The position numbers and the translations under genes were made by a program. From Planctomycetaceae bacterium (GTDB lineage Bacteria; Planctomycetota; Planctomycetia; Planctomycetales; Planctomycetaceae): a stretch of 64,000 bases of DNA. How positions within the stretch are numbered: the stretch's first letter is position 1; every line of letters begins with the position of its first letter. Below the pieces are notes generated by a model. That model was given only the letters and a program-made list of their open reading frames with translations. It searched no databases and was not told the DNA's origin. The DNA is taken from contig JACKHO010000006.1 of NCBI GenBank assembly GCA_020638955.1, positions 310,001 to 374,000 on the forward strand, read 5' to 3'. Positions 52,294 to 61,597 of this stretch are shown in pieces.

Positions 52294-52459
52294 ACAGAAA
52301 ATCCTCCATCAACTCCCGTGGTTGCGGGTAACATCATTCAACGATAAGTTCTTACATCGCACAACGGCAATATGAGCGGTGCCGGATCAAAAAATCTCAC
52401 AAAGCACTGCTGAGCAAGTCAGCAGTGGCACACGCACACGAGGGTGATCACCGAAGTAC

Positions 52460-52993
52460 ATGAGCGAGATGAACGACTACGCCCGGAGTTTTCCGCCCAG
52501 CGCGTCGCGTCATGCGCGGGTGTTGGTGTTGGGGTCGATGCCGGGGCGGCGGTCGTTGGCGGCGCAGGAGTATTATGCGCATCCGCGGAATGCATTTTGG
52601 CCGATTATGCAAGAGCTGTTCGGCATCTCCCGTGGTGATTCATACGCGCGTCGATTGACTTTGCTACGACAACAGAAAGTGGCGTTGTGGGATGTGCTGC
52701 AGTCGTGCGAGCGGCCGGGGAGTTTGGATACGGAAATCGTGGAAGCGAGTATTGTGCCCAATGACTTCCAAACATTCCTGCAGCGGCATTCCGGCATTCA
52801 CACCATCTTCTTTAATGGCGGCAAAGCAGAGCACGCATTCCTTAAACACGTGTGGCCCAGGTTACCTCGCGAACTTTCTGAACTGCACATGCAGCGATTG
52901 CCCTCAACGAGCCCGGCGCATGCGGCGCGGACGTTTGCGGAGAAGCTGGAGCAGTGGCGAGTTGTCGCAGAAGCGATTAACTCAGCGGTTTGA
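52460..52993 (+). CDS. DNA-deoxyinosine (hypoxanthine) glycosylase, UDG family 6
   Basis: 177 aa. It removes hypoxanthine (deaminated adenine) from DNA in base-excision repair. The uracil-DNA-glycosylase fold shows motif 1 VLVLGSMPGRRSLAAQEYYAHPRNAFWPIMQELF, WDVLQSCERPGSLDTEI, FFNGGKAE and motif 2 RLPSTSPAHA. All are diagnostic of the hypoxanthine-DNA glycosylase branch. ATG 52460 gives the usual length. The 3' end overlaps the convergent glycosyltransferase by 12 bp, so there is no terminator space between them. Confidence 0.88.
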   Translation: MSEMNDYARSFPPSASRHARVLVLGSMPGRRSLAAQEYYAHPRNAFWPIMQELFGISRGDSYARRLTLLRQQKVALWDVLQSCERPGSLDTEIVEASIVPNDFQTFLQRHSGIHTIFFNGGKAEHAFLKHVWPRLPRELSELHMQRLPSTSPAHAARTFAEKLEQWRVVAEAINSAV

Positions 52994-53767
52994 TCCGCAC
53001 GGCGCGTTCTGCAGTTCCATTTCGCGTTTGAGCACTTCTTCATAGTAGGCCAGACGCGTGGCCGCGACGTCGAGACTTTCCCCGAAAGAGCGTTCTTCAT
53101 CGGTGTAGATGAGCGGCACGGCGAATTCCCGAATCCGCATGCGGTGGCGCACGGCCTGCACCCACAGTTGCAGTGGAAGGGCGTAGCCGAGTTCCGTGAT
53201 CTCAAATTTCTTCAGTGCTTCGACCCGATACGCCTTGAATCCGCAGAACGAGTCGGTGAGCGTCAGGCCGTAACAGCTTTCCAGTCGACGATTCACATGC
53301 ATATTGATGGAGCGGCGTTCCTCTGGCGGAAGGCTGTTGCCATCGAACGCTTTCAGGTAGCGGCTGCCGGACACGATGTCATAGGGCCGTTCGCCTGGGG
53401 GATATACAGCGGCGGCCATTTCCGGAATGAACTGTGGCTGATGCTGACCATCACAGTCGATGGTGACGAGGACGTCGTAGTCGTGCTCGATGGCAAACTG
53501 AAATGCCGAGCGGAGTGCGCCGCCGTATCCCTGGTTGGGATTGTGGCGAATGACACTAATGCCGACCATTTCCTGAAGCAGCAGCGGTGTTCGGTCGGAT
53601 GAACCATCATCCACGACCAGAATGTCATCACACCATGCGCGTACTGTGTTGAGCACGTCGAGAACGTGGCGTTCTTCGTTGTAGACGGGAATGGCGGTGA
53701 GAATACGGGGCGAGCGTGGGCGGCTGGAAATGGCTCTGCTCCTCAAACAGTGAGGTCGGGCGACCAA
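52982..53767 (-). CDS. Family 2 glycosyltransferase
   Basis: 261 aa. It transfers a sugar from a nucleotide- or lipid-linked donor; the DPM1-like subgroup makes polyprenyl-phosphate sugars. Seen: ILTAIPVYNEE at the N-terminal strand, LVVDDGSSDRT, the DxD-type metal site TIDCDGQHQP, and SGSRYL followed by DSFCGFKAYRVEAL. No C-terminal transmembrane helices, so it is soluble or peripheral. The most upstream start is a TTG at 53767; no ATG lies before the conserved IPVYNEE segment, so the exact start is uncertain. It may contribute to cell-envelope polysaccharide synthesis. Confidence 0.87.
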   Translation of the reverse strand: MVARPHCLRSRAISSRPRSPRILTAIPVYNEERHVLDVLNTVRAWCDDILVVDDGSSDRTPLLLQEMVGISVIRHNPNQGYGGALRSAFQFAIEHDYDVLVTIDCDGQHQPQFIPEMAAAVYPPGERPYDIVSGSRYLKAFDGNSLPPEERRSINMHVNRRLESCYGLTLTDSFCGFKAYRVEALKKFEITELGYALPLQLWVQAVRHRMRIREFAVPLIYTDEERSFGESLDVAATRLAYYEEVLKREMELQNAPCGSNR

Positions 53768-53905
53768 AGTGGATCGCGAATTGGCTCTATTATTCTACCG
53801 ACTTCCAGCAGAGGCGAGCAGGTTTCCGCATTTTTTGTCGAAATCTGGCCCTGTTCGACAACTGCGTATCGTGACAGTCTTCCCAGTGTGAGAAGTCCGA
53901 GCGGG

Positions 53906-54700
53906 TTACGCTTCGGTCGCAGGAGGCTGCGGTGGCGGAACTTCGGACGATTCCGCAACAGTTTCAGCAGACTTCGCAACTGGAGAGGGATCATGCCATT
54001 GCCGTTCATCGGCCAGTTGCAAGATGTTGATTTTCTGCCAGATTTTCCGTGAGAAGCCTGTGGTGAGCGATTCAAGGTCGTTCACTGCCTCGACCGCCTC
54101 GGTGTCGGTGAATTCATCAACGTACAGGGCACCGATTTTTCCGACCAGCGCCAGCATTTCACTGCAATAGTCGAGATACCGGTTTAACTGGAAGCTGGTC
54201 ATAGTGCTCTTGGGTGATGACTCAGTTTCCCGGCCCGGCGAGAGTACTCGTTCGGGATCTTTCGTGAGCTGATGCATGTCAATGACGTGCGCGAGTGATC
54301 GCAACTCATGCAGGGCTCGCAAAGCACGTCCACGTTTGACGCGTGTTTCCAATGAGCCGAAGAAAAACAGCGTCAGGCCAGTCAGCAGAATGGCATTGAA
54401 ACCAGCTTCGACAACCTGCACAAACTCATTGGCCATTAACTGCTGCTGCGGCATGCGAACGTGTGCAAAACACCACGCGAACACGGCAGCGAAGAGGAAT
54501 ACGAGTAGCCCGGAAATCACGCGGACGCCATACATGGGGCGTGAAATGTCGTGCGATGTTTTCTGCGCTTCTCGGGCGAACTCCAGGAGGTGGCCGCACA
54601 CCTTATTGAGTCCGGCTTCGGGAAAACGCTCCCGAATACGTCGCGACAGGATTTCGACGGTTTCTGTAATTCGTGACGATTGCAGATGAGTTCCGGCCAT
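53906..54700 (-). CDS. Two-helix membrane protein of unknown function
   Basis: 264 aa from ATG 54700 (a TTG at 54709 is alternative). Residues about 60-80 (VISGLLVFLFAAVFAWCFAHV) and 98-118 (FNAILLTGLTLFFFGSLE) are membrane helices. The N-terminal 55 and C-terminal 145 residues are soluble and mainly helical, and the C-terminus ends in a Pro/Ala/Glu-rich tail. The family was not recognised. It sits 44 bp downstream of the zinc-ribbon coiled-coil gene on the same strand, so the pair is probably co-transcribed. Confidence 0.6.
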   Translation of the reverse strand: MAGTHLQSSRITETVEILSRRIRERFPEAGLNKVCGHLLEFAREAQKTSHDISRPMYGVRVISGLLVFLFAAVFAWCFAHVRMPQQQLMANEFVQVVEAGFNAILLTGLTLFFFGSLETRVKRGRALRALHELRSLAHVIDMHQLTKDPERVLSPGRETESSPKSTMTSFQLNRYLDYCSEMLALVGKIGALYVDEFTDTEAVEAVNDLESLTTGFSRKIWQKINILQLADERQWHDPSPVAKSAETVAESSEVPPPQPPATEA

Positions 54701-54743
54701 TGCAATCAAATCCTCTCAACCAACAATCGCAGAAACTTTGCAG

Positions 54744-55448
54744 CTACCTTTTGCCTGTTACGTACAGCAGTCGTCCGCATGATGGGCAGAGCAGCGCGTT
54801 GCCGCTGTTCAACAGAACCTTGTTTTGAGTGGTGATATTCACATAGCACTCCGAACAGCTTCCCGTATCGGCACAGGCAAGTGCATCGGCTCCGTGAGCA
54901 ACTCGAATGCGTTGATAATGGTCTTTGATGTTCCCGGGAATCGGCTTTTCCGCCTCAGCGAGTTGCTTTTCCAACTCAGCCTTCTTCGACTGCAGTCCCG
55001 GCAACTTGGCTTCGAAGTCGGCAGTGAACGTTTTCAATTGCTCGTTCAATTGAACCACGGCCTCCTTTGCCTTGGCGATTTCCTGCTGAATGAGTTCGGC
55101 ACGTTCGAGAGCCTCGATGATTTCATCTTCGAGCACGCTTTTGGCGACCGTGTCGGCCTCGATTTGCCCCTGCAGAATTTCGTACTCGCGGTTGGTGGAT
55201 GCTGCGTTCAGCTTGCCCCGCAGTTTGTGGAGATCCTGCTCTTTGGTTTTCAGGTCGAGGTTCTTTCCATCGGCGTCGGCGCGAGTTTGAGTCAGTTCCT
55301 GCGAACGCTCGACAACCAGTTGTTCCGCCGCAGCGATTCGTTTTTCTCGAATCTTGATTTGCCGGGGACCACTGGCAAGTTCATCCTGCACTCCATGCAA
55401 CTGTCGCAGCAGACTATGCAACTGCGGCAGATCGAGACCTTCCGCCAT
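54744..55448 (-). CDS. Coiled-coil protein with C-terminal C4 zinc ribbon (CdsZ/PF02591 type)
   Basis: 234 aa. Residues about 20-175 form a long antiparallel coiled coil (EKRIAAAEQLVVERSQELTQTRADAD and onward). The C-terminal 40 residues hold a zinc ribbon with CSEC and CPSC (CADTGSCSECYVNI and LLCPSCGRLLY). The family is widespread in bacteria; members are thought to bind nucleic acid and sometimes flank genes for Nif3-like proteins, though none is adjacent here. Cytoplasmic. Its start ATG 55448 has no strong ribosome-binding site. It is followed closely by the two-helix membrane gene. Confidence 0.82.
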   Translation of the reverse strand: MAEGLDLPQLHSLLRQLHGVQDELASGPRQIKIREKRIAAAEQLVVERSQELTQTRADADGKNLDLKTKEQDLHKLRGKLNAASTNREYEILQGQIEADTVAKSVLEDEIIEALERAELIQQEIAKAKEAVVQLNEQLKTFTADFEAKLPGLQSKKAELEKQLAEAEKPIPGNIKDHYQRIRVAHGADALACADTGSCSECYVNITTQNKVLLNSGNALLCPSCGRLLYVTGKR

Positions 55449-55616
55449 TCGATTCTACTCCCATCAACACAAAAGGCTGGAGAACGCACCGTCCTCTTCA
55501 AGCCGTATTCAGAAAGGATGTCAAAATCACCAGCCGATGCAATGATTACGCAGCGGAAAGTGCGAATTTGGCACCTGAAAACAGAAAAACATTTCTTGAC
55601 GCAACTCGCTGAGCCA

Positions 55617-58600
55617 TCAGTTCAAGCCATGTTTTTTTAACTTGCTGAAGAACGTGCTGCGCGGCATTCCCAGAGAACGGGCCGCTTCCGCCTTGTTGAA
55701 ACTGCAATTTTCGAGTGCCTGCAGCAAGGCTTTCCGTTCATCATCGCCCTCGGATACGGGAGTTGTTACCCGCAATGCCTGTTGGGCCAACAACAACTTT
55801 GTGGGTGAAGGTTGCAAAGCAACCACATTGCGGCGGGAGCGAATTTCCGCAGGCAGATCGTGGACTTCGATTTCGTCTGACTCTGCCAGCACAACGGCAC
55901 GTTCGATGACGTTTTGCAGTTCTCGAATGTTCCCCGGCCAGGCATGCTGGGTCAGCAAATCGAGAGTTGCCTCATTGATGCGACGGATGTTCTTGCCCGC
56001 TTTTGCCGATGCTTGCCGCAGGAAATGGAGCGACAGTTCCAGGAGGTCCTCCGGACGTTCCCTGAGTGGCGGCAAGGGAATGCTGATGACGTTGAGTCGA
56101 TAGAACAGGTCCTCTCTGAACTGGTTCGTTGAAATGAGTCGTTCGAGATTCTGGTGCGTCGCCGTGATGAGTCGCACGTCAACCGTTTGCGACCTTGTGC
56201 TGCCGACTGGCTCGAATGACCGTTCCTGAAGCACTCGCAACAACTTGATTTGCACGTCGGGTGAAATGTCGCCAATTTCGTCGAGGAACAGGGTGCCGCC
56301 GTTGGCCATGGCGAAGCGACCAATTTTGTCCTCGCGGGCATCGGTAAAGGCCCCTTTGACGTGACCAAACAACTCGCTTTCCAGCAGCGTTGGACTCAGA
56401 GCGGCACAGTGAACCGTCACCAGTGGACCATCGCGTCGTGGACTGTTTTGATGCAATGCGCGAGCCAGAAGTTCCTTACCGGTTCCACTTTCGCCACGAA
56501 CGAGCACGGTCGATTCGGTTTGCGCCACCTTTCTGACCGTGTCGAGCACGCGCATAATTGCGGGGCTGTTGCCTTTGATTTCCCCCCGGTCGAAAGAAAT
56601 CTCATTTGCTGATGATTCCTCAAGTGCAGGAGTTGGACGCGAAAGCGCCGACAACTCCGCCTGCAGCAAGTGGATTTGGCGATTCTGGTCGGACACCTGC
56701 TCGACCTTTACCTGCAGGTCATCCCTCAGGCGGCCGACTTCTTCATGCACTCGGGCACAATGCATGGCAATGGCCGTCATGCGGCCCATGGCCGTCACGA
56801 ATGCGACGTCTTCAGCCGTGAATGCCGATCCGTTGGGTTTGGTACCAATAGCAACGACGCCGGTGAGATGTCCGTCGAGCTCCATCCCGTAAAAAACTTG
56901 CGCATGCGCCACACGCAATAACTGTTGTGCAGGAGAATCGATACTCGGGACGCGCTGCAGGAATCCATCATTGAGCATGAGGGTGATGGCGTCATCGGTG
57001 AAGGTTAGTTGAAGGGGCGCATCTGTCTGGCCATGCGAGGCAAGCAGACGAAATTGAGTACCGCTTCCTTTTCTGACGTACAACAGTGCATGCTCCGCGC
57101 GGAGAACATCACAACAGGAATTCAACAGGCTTTCCGCCACGGCCTCTGTTTCGAACACATTCGAAACAACCTTGTTCATCCGCTGCAGTGCTTTGTCCAG
57201 CCGATACTTTTCGCGGAAGAATCGGCGGTCGAGTAAACGCTGAATGGTGTCGCGGCCCCAAATCAAGACCAGCACGGACACCATGAGGACGTAGATAATT
57301 GGGATGGCCTGACCAAACAGGGACAGGTTTCCGTGGAGTGCGTTCACGCTGCCAACTGAAATGATGGCACTGAACAGAATGGCGATGGCTGCGCTGGCGA
57401 GGTAATACCAAACGTTACGGCTGAACACCTGATCGATGAGCATCAACTTGTAACGGATGATGCCCACGCCATAGGCCAGCATGAACGACAGGCTTGCCAG
57501 GAACACTGGAATGCGGGCTCCGCCGAATGCAAAGTAAGCAGGGGATGTGAAGGCCAGCCAGGTTGAATACGCAAGCGGAACGATGCAGAAGAGTGCGGCA
57601 CCAAAGATGGTCCGGACCTGATTCTTTTCCACGGGGCCACGTGCCTGACTCAGACCGTTTCCGAGCATCATGACGGTCGCCACGAAGTACGCCAGCGTAC
57701 CACACATGTAGGTGTAAACGAGAATTTGCAGTGCAGGCAAAGTCTGCGCGGCAGCCTGGCTGAGTAGTCGTCGGATGGCTTCGGCGAACAGACCTTGCCC
57801 CCAGGATTGAGCCAGCACACGACTGATAACAACCAGACAGGAAAATGCAGCAGCCCCCAACGCGGCTGGACCAAACACCGCCAATTGAAACGTCATAGGT
57901 CGCTGGATGACCATGCGTTTCGGCACTGGATAAACGGCGGCAAAGTACAGGAGGGTGGCGGGGAGAAAGAGTCCGGCCACGACGAAAGGAATCATCAGTA
58001 AGATGTTTCCCGAGATCACCCACCAGTGGTTCCCGCCCATAAACGCGACCAGCGCCAGACTGGCCGTCAGGAGAAACAACTGGGCCGATTCATCGAAGGG
58101 GCGATACCAACAAGCCAGAATGCCCGCCAGAACCACGAGCGTCTGCAGAATGAACCAGACCAGCGACAGAAAGACGCCAGAACGCTCTTGAGGCTGCAAC
58201 GGAATCCACGTGTCGGTGGCAACAGTTTCTCCAGGGCGAATCAACCAGACCCGTACCAACCGATTGTGATCGGGATACTCCACGAGAAAGCGGCTGGAGT
58301 ATTTCGCATCCTCGGACGGGTCCTGCCCAAATTCGACGAGACCTCCAGAATCGACTTCTAATTGCCGCAATACCTGGTGGGCCGTCGCCAAATCGTGGAA
58401 TGATCGAATCCGGACGGGGCCAACTTGAACGAGTCGATCGCCAATTTCAGGCCAGCGGGGTCGCGCCCGCAAATTGCCGTGGCGATGGACATCAACAATC
58501 TCAATCCCGCGCCCGTCGACCCTTGAAGTCAGCAAGCTGTGCATGCCGAGAGCAGGCTGAGTGGGGACGTACCACAGAATCGCCAGTCCATAAAGAATGG

Positions 58601-58643
58601 ACAGACCAGCCACGACAAAGAGGAGGACGTAGTTTGTTCGCAC
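55617..58643 (-). CDS. Membrane-integral sigma-54-dependent transcription activator
   Basis: 1008 aa from GTG 58643. Order of parts: a transmembrane helix (7-27), a PDZ-like periplasmic segment (GDRLVQVGPVRIRSFHDL), about ten further helices (160-470) of a membrane sensor, a GAF-like domain (about 500-640), a short coiled coil, the AAA+ sigma-54 interaction domain (Walker A GESGTGKE at about 717-724, FLDEIGD Walker B, and the GAFTGA-loop variant GAFTDA), and a Fis-type helix-turn-helix (KAEAARSLGMPRSTFFSKLKKHG, 980-1005). It couples a membrane signal to transcription from -24/-12 promoters. No partner kinase is nearby, so the sensor is intrinsic. The closest genes it could control are not identifiable. 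Confidence 0.9.
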   Translation of the reverse strand: MRTNYVLLFVVAGLSILYGLAILWYVPTQPALGMHSLLTSRVDGRGIEIVDVHRHGNLRARPRWPEIGDRLVQVGPVRIRSFHDLATAHQVLRQLEVDSGGLVEFGQDPSEDAKYSSRFLVEYPDHNRLVRVWLIRPGETVATDTWIPLQPQERSGVFLSLVWFILQTLVVLAGILACWYRPFDESAQLFLLTASLALVAFMGGNHWWVISGNILLMIPFVVAGLFLPATLLYFAAVYPVPKRMVIQRPMTFQLAVFGPAALGAAAFSCLVVISRVLAQSWGQGLFAEAIRRLLSQAAAQTLPALQILVYTYMCGTLAYFVATVMMLGNGLSQARGPVEKNQVRTIFGAALFCIVPLAYSTWLAFTSPAYFAFGGARIPVFLASLSFMLAYGVGIIRYKLMLIDQVFSRNVWYYLASAAIAILFSAIISVGSVNALHGNLSLFGQAIPIIYVLMVSVLVLIWGRDTIQRLLDRRFFREKYRLDKALQRMNKVVSNVFETEAVAESLLNSCCDVLRAEHALLYVRKGSGTQFRLLASHGQTDAPLQLTFTDDAITLMLNDGFLQRVPSIDSPAQQLLRVAHAQVFYGMELDGHLTGVVAIGTKPNGSAFTAEDVAFVTAMGRMTAIAMHCARVHEEVGRLRDDLQVKVEQVSDQNRQIHLLQAELSALSRPTPALEESSANEISFDRGEIKGNSPAIMRVLDTVRKVAQTESTVLVRGESGTGKELLARALHQNSPRRDGPLVTVHCAALSPTLLESELFGHVKGAFTDAREDKIGRFAMANGGTLFLDEIGDISPDVQIKLLRVLQERSFEPVGSTRSQTVDVRLITATHQNLERLISTNQFREDLFYRLNVISIPLPPLRERPEDLLELSLHFLRQASAKAGKNIRRINEATLDLLTQHAWPGNIRELQNVIERAVVLAESDEIEVHDLPAEIRSRRNVVALQPSPTKLLLAQQALRVTTPVSEGDDERKALLQALENCSFNKAEAARSLGMPRSTFFSKLKKHGLN

Positions 58644-58934
58644 GGCGCTTACTGCTAGAGTTTTCGGCGCCGACGGCGCCCGTTGACAATCATACTACGC
58701 GCCGAAACTTGAACTCAACCGTCAAATAACCCGAAATATCCGCAAATTCATGTCATTTCTAAGGGCTTCTCGCTTCTGGCACACGATTCGCTACAATCAG
58801 AAGTACCCCAGCCGAGCCCCTTGGCCGCGATTTGGTATACAGGACTGTTGAAGCCAGCCTACCCACTCTGCCTTCAGCCCTCTCCCACGAGCCACCCTGT
58901 CAGCCGTCGCCACCAGGGGTTCTTTTATGCGCAC

Positions 58935-59432
58935 TCAGCAGTTTGCAACGGCAACGCTGTCACCAATACGAATCAGCCCCTCCGAAACCACCTGAGCGGT
59001 GATTCCCCCATGCCCTCGCATTGCATTGAAGCCCCCAGGGCCCAAATTCTCTTCCATGAGCGAGCAGGGCACACACGGCCCTGTGTACTCCAGTACACAT
59101 TCACCAACCTGGAATCTTTTCCCTTTCAGGGCGAGAAGATTAATACCGGACACAACAATATTGCGCCGCAACTCTTCGGGGCGTACCTCGCTTCGACCTA
59201 AAACAGAGGCCACAACGGGCAAATGCTCCCATTGAATGAGGGTTACCTGCCGCTTTCCCCCCGGTTTCCGACTGCTATGATGATCTCCATCCAGGCCCGT
59301 GCCCACTCGAGCCAGCACTTCCTGCAGGGAGTTAATTGAAGCACGCCGTTCGGCAGCGACCCCAATCCATTTCACTGAGCCAACTTGTGGCAGAACACCT
59401 TCCAGTTCGAATGCGTCATGTTCTTGTATCAT
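58935..59432 (-). CDS. MOSC-domain protein
   Basis: 165 aa from ATG 59432 (the frame stays open to 59606 without a better start). The MOSC fold binds sulfur at a conserved Cys and is found in molybdenum-cofactor sulfurases and small stand-alone MOSC proteins such as YiiM. Seen: GTGLDGDHH (about 45-52), RRN (89-91) in VRPEELRRNIVVSGINL, and YTGPCVPC with Cys120 as the probable sulfur-carrying residue. It is soluble and cytoplasmic. Its role may be detoxification or sulfur transfer with a reductase; no molybdoenzyme is adjacent. Alternative start choices only alter the first residues. Confidence 0.84.
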   Translation of the reverse strand: MIQEHDAFELEGVLPQVGSVKWIGVAAERRASINSLQEVLARVGTGLDGDHHSSRKPGGKRQVTLIQWEHLPVVASVLGRSEVRPEELRRNIVVSGINLLALKGKRFQVGECVLEYTGPCVPCSLMEENLGPGGFNAMRGHGGITAQVVSEGLIRIGDSVAVANC

Positions 59433-60105
59433 TGCTTCCCCGTGGCTCTGGCTGAGAGATTGGCCTGCGACGATTTTTCCATCCCGGCAGCGGCTACCAG
59501 TTTCCCCAATTGGCGAAGGCTGGCAAGTCGTAACCTCTCGAATGTGGCAATTTGGCGAACGCAAGCGGGGATCGCTTCTGCCAACTCTCCCCACTTGCCG
59601 ATGCACTGACGATCCTCGGCAAGGTTATTTTCAGTGTAAAGGGTTTGACTGAGCATTCCTCGCGAGGTTGCGAAATCGTTACCGCAAGCAAGTGTCCACT
59701 AATGGCATCCAATTGTGTAACCGAAGCAACCTTGCAGCTCAATCGGTGCCGGTGCTGGAAATTGAGTGCCTGTTTCATGTTGCGAAACGTGTGCTGCCGA
59801 TTGATTTGACTGAAGGAACGCCTGGTGACAGTTCACATGGATGTTGGTTTGAGTTTTGTAATTCTCCGGAATAGACTGGTTTTTCAGCCTATTGACCACC
59901 CACTGACTGTACTATTTGCAGTTCCCGTTTGAGCCCAATTTGAGTTGAATGGATTTCTCCGGCGTCGCTTGAGCCGTTTCAAATTGGGATAGCCGCAGTT
60001 TTGCGGTTGTTATTTCGTGGGGTTTCCGGGTTCACTGAATTACAGAATCTCAAAACCGGTCCGTCACCACGACCTTACAGCTCGTCCCCTTAAAGGAATA
60101 TTGAC
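59433..60105. other. Intergenic region before NAD-dependent reductase
   Basis: 673 bp without a supported gene. It includes a 10-bp dyad CCCAATTTGA/TCAAATTGGG (59934-59943 and 59979-59988) and, next to it, a small hairpin CCGCA-gttt-TGCGG followed by TTGTTATTT. The dyad is a candidate operator or the end of a small transcript. Confidence 0.4.
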
Positions 60106-61296
60106 ATGGGTTATTTGCTGATCACTGGAGGTACAGGTCTGCTTGGGCGGTACCTGCTCCGCGACCTCATGGATCGACAACAGAAGCTGGCTGTACTGGT
60201 TCGCCCCAGCCGTCGCCAGAGCCCCCATGCCCGCGTCGAATCACTCATGCAAAGCTGGGAGAAGATTTGCGATCGCAGTCTCCCACGTCCGATTGTGTTG
60301 ACCGGGGACATTTGCACCCCCGACCTGGGACTCTCACCAACTGAAATAAAGTGGGTCGTGGAGAATTGCGACAGCATGCTCCATAACGCGGCGAGCCTCT
60401 CATTCGTCAGTACTGGACGTGACGCGGAACCTTGGCGTTCCAATGTCGACGGCACAAAGAACGTGCTGGAATTCTGCGATCAGGCACGCATTCGCAATTT
60501 CCACCACGTCTCAACCGCTTACGTGGCCGGATGTCGAACTGGCCTGTGCAAAGAAGACGAATTGGATGTTGGACAGGAATTCGCCAATCCATACGAAGAG
60601 AGCAAAGTGGAGGCCGAGAAGCTTGTCCGCAGTTGCTCCTTCTTCGACACAACGACCTTTTTCCGACCCGGAATTATTGTTGGCGACAGCGAGTCGGGGC
60701 TGACCTTCACGTACCACAACTTCTACGCGATGCTTCAGATTGCGTGGACGCTCAAGCAAAGCCTGACCGCCCACCTCGAGCCCGATGGCCGGACGAACGT
60801 CAGTTACTTCCGCCTGCTGGCCGATGGCACCGAACGCAAAAACCTGGTTCCCGTTGACTGGGTTTCCGAAGCAATGGCCACAATCATTGCTGATGAGAGT
60901 CTCCACGGCAAAACGTACCATCTCACACCACGCACACCTGTGACCACCAAGTTGATGTGCGATGTCATTCAAGAGGTGCTCAACCTCTACGGCATCCAGT
61001 TCGATCCGGTACCGGCCGACGTTTCCACCATGTCGGACGATGAGAAACTCTTCTACCACCACATGCAGGTGTACGAGTCGTACTGGAAAGATGACCCAGA
61101 ATACGATCTCACAAACATCACAGCGGCACTTCCCAATTTGCCGTGTCCTCATGTGGATTCGGCCATGCTGGCCAACATGGCCCGAGTGGCGATTGCCGGT
61201 CGATTCAACTGGCGTGACCCACGGGTCGCAGCAGACGTGAATCTGGGAGTCCCCGAAGAAGTGAATCAACCAAACGTGGTCAAAAACCCTTCGTAG
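60106..61296 (+). CDS. Extended SDR, thioester-reductase/NAD_binding_4 type
   Basis: 396 aa. The N-terminal NAD(P)-binding motif is ITGGTGLLGRYLLRDL (6-21), followed by VLTGDICTPDLGLS, HNAASLSF, HVSTAYVAG, and the catalytic YxxxK in NPYEESKVEAEK. These are the landmarks of the male-sterility/thioester-reductase group that reduces acyl thioesters or modifies lipid-linked sugars. The C-terminal 110 residues lack close similarity to known carriers. A role in lipid modification is plausible; no acyl-carrier or ligase gene is adjacent. It starts at ATG 60106 after AAAGGAATATTGAC. Confidence 0.84.
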   Translation: MGYLLITGGTGLLGRYLLRDLMDRQQKLAVLVRPSRRQSPHARVESLMQSWEKICDRSLPRPIVLTGDICTPDLGLSPTEIKWVVENCDSMLHNAASLSFVSTGRDAEPWRSNVDGTKNVLEFCDQARIRNFHHVSTAYVAGCRTGLCKEDELDVGQEFANPYEESKVEAEKLVRSCSFFDTTTFFRPGIIVGDSESGLTFTYHNFYAMLQIAWTLKQSLTAHLEPDGRTNVSYFRLLADGTERKNLVPVDWVSEAMATIIADESLHGKTYHLTPRTPVTTKLMCDVIQEVLNLYGIQFDPVPADVSTMSDDEKLFYHHMQVYESYWKDDPEYDLTNITAALPNLPCPHVDSAMLANMARVAIAGRFNWRDPRVAADVNLGVPEEVNQPNVVKNPS

Positions 61297-61346
61297 TTGA
61301 CGATTTGTCAATTTGATTGATTCGAGAGCCGCTTGCAGCCCTGCTG

Positions 61347-61595
61347 TCAGCGGCTCTCGGCAATTAGCAGCGCCAAGTACGGTGTGACATTCAGCAGAAT
61401 GACTCCCAGCTTGAAGAGGCCGAGAAACGCATACATGACCACCACGAACACTTCGCGAGAAATGGGGTAGAAGCGTTTCTGCGTGGCATAAACCCAGTCC
61501 ATGGCAAACACACACATCGCCGTCCAGAACAGCAGCAGGCTGACATTCAAAACCAGACACCACCACAGGACTTCTTTTATTTCGAAAATCGTCAC
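61347..61595 (-). CDS. Small two-helix membrane protein (DUF6868-like)
   Basis: 82 aa. Two hydrophobic segments (11-29, WCLVLNVSLLLFWTAMCVF, and about 49-75) and a conserved-looking middle (AMDWVYATQKRFYPISREVF) match, from memory, the small DUF6868 family. The start lies 2 bp after the sulfatase stop, so it is the downstream member of a two-gene unit. Function unknown. Confidence 0.7.
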   Translation of the reverse strand: MTIFEIKEVLWWCLVLNVSLLLFWTAMCVFAMDWVYATQKRFYPISREVFVVVMYAFLGLFKLGVILLNVTPYLALLIAESR

Positions 61596-61597
61596 GT

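Noticed and set aside
58777..58792. TGGCACACGATTCGCT resembling a sigma-54 promoter near the activator gene
   Set aside because: It points away from the activator gene, has a mismatch in the -12 element (TCGC for TTGC), and no same-strand gene starts soon after it.
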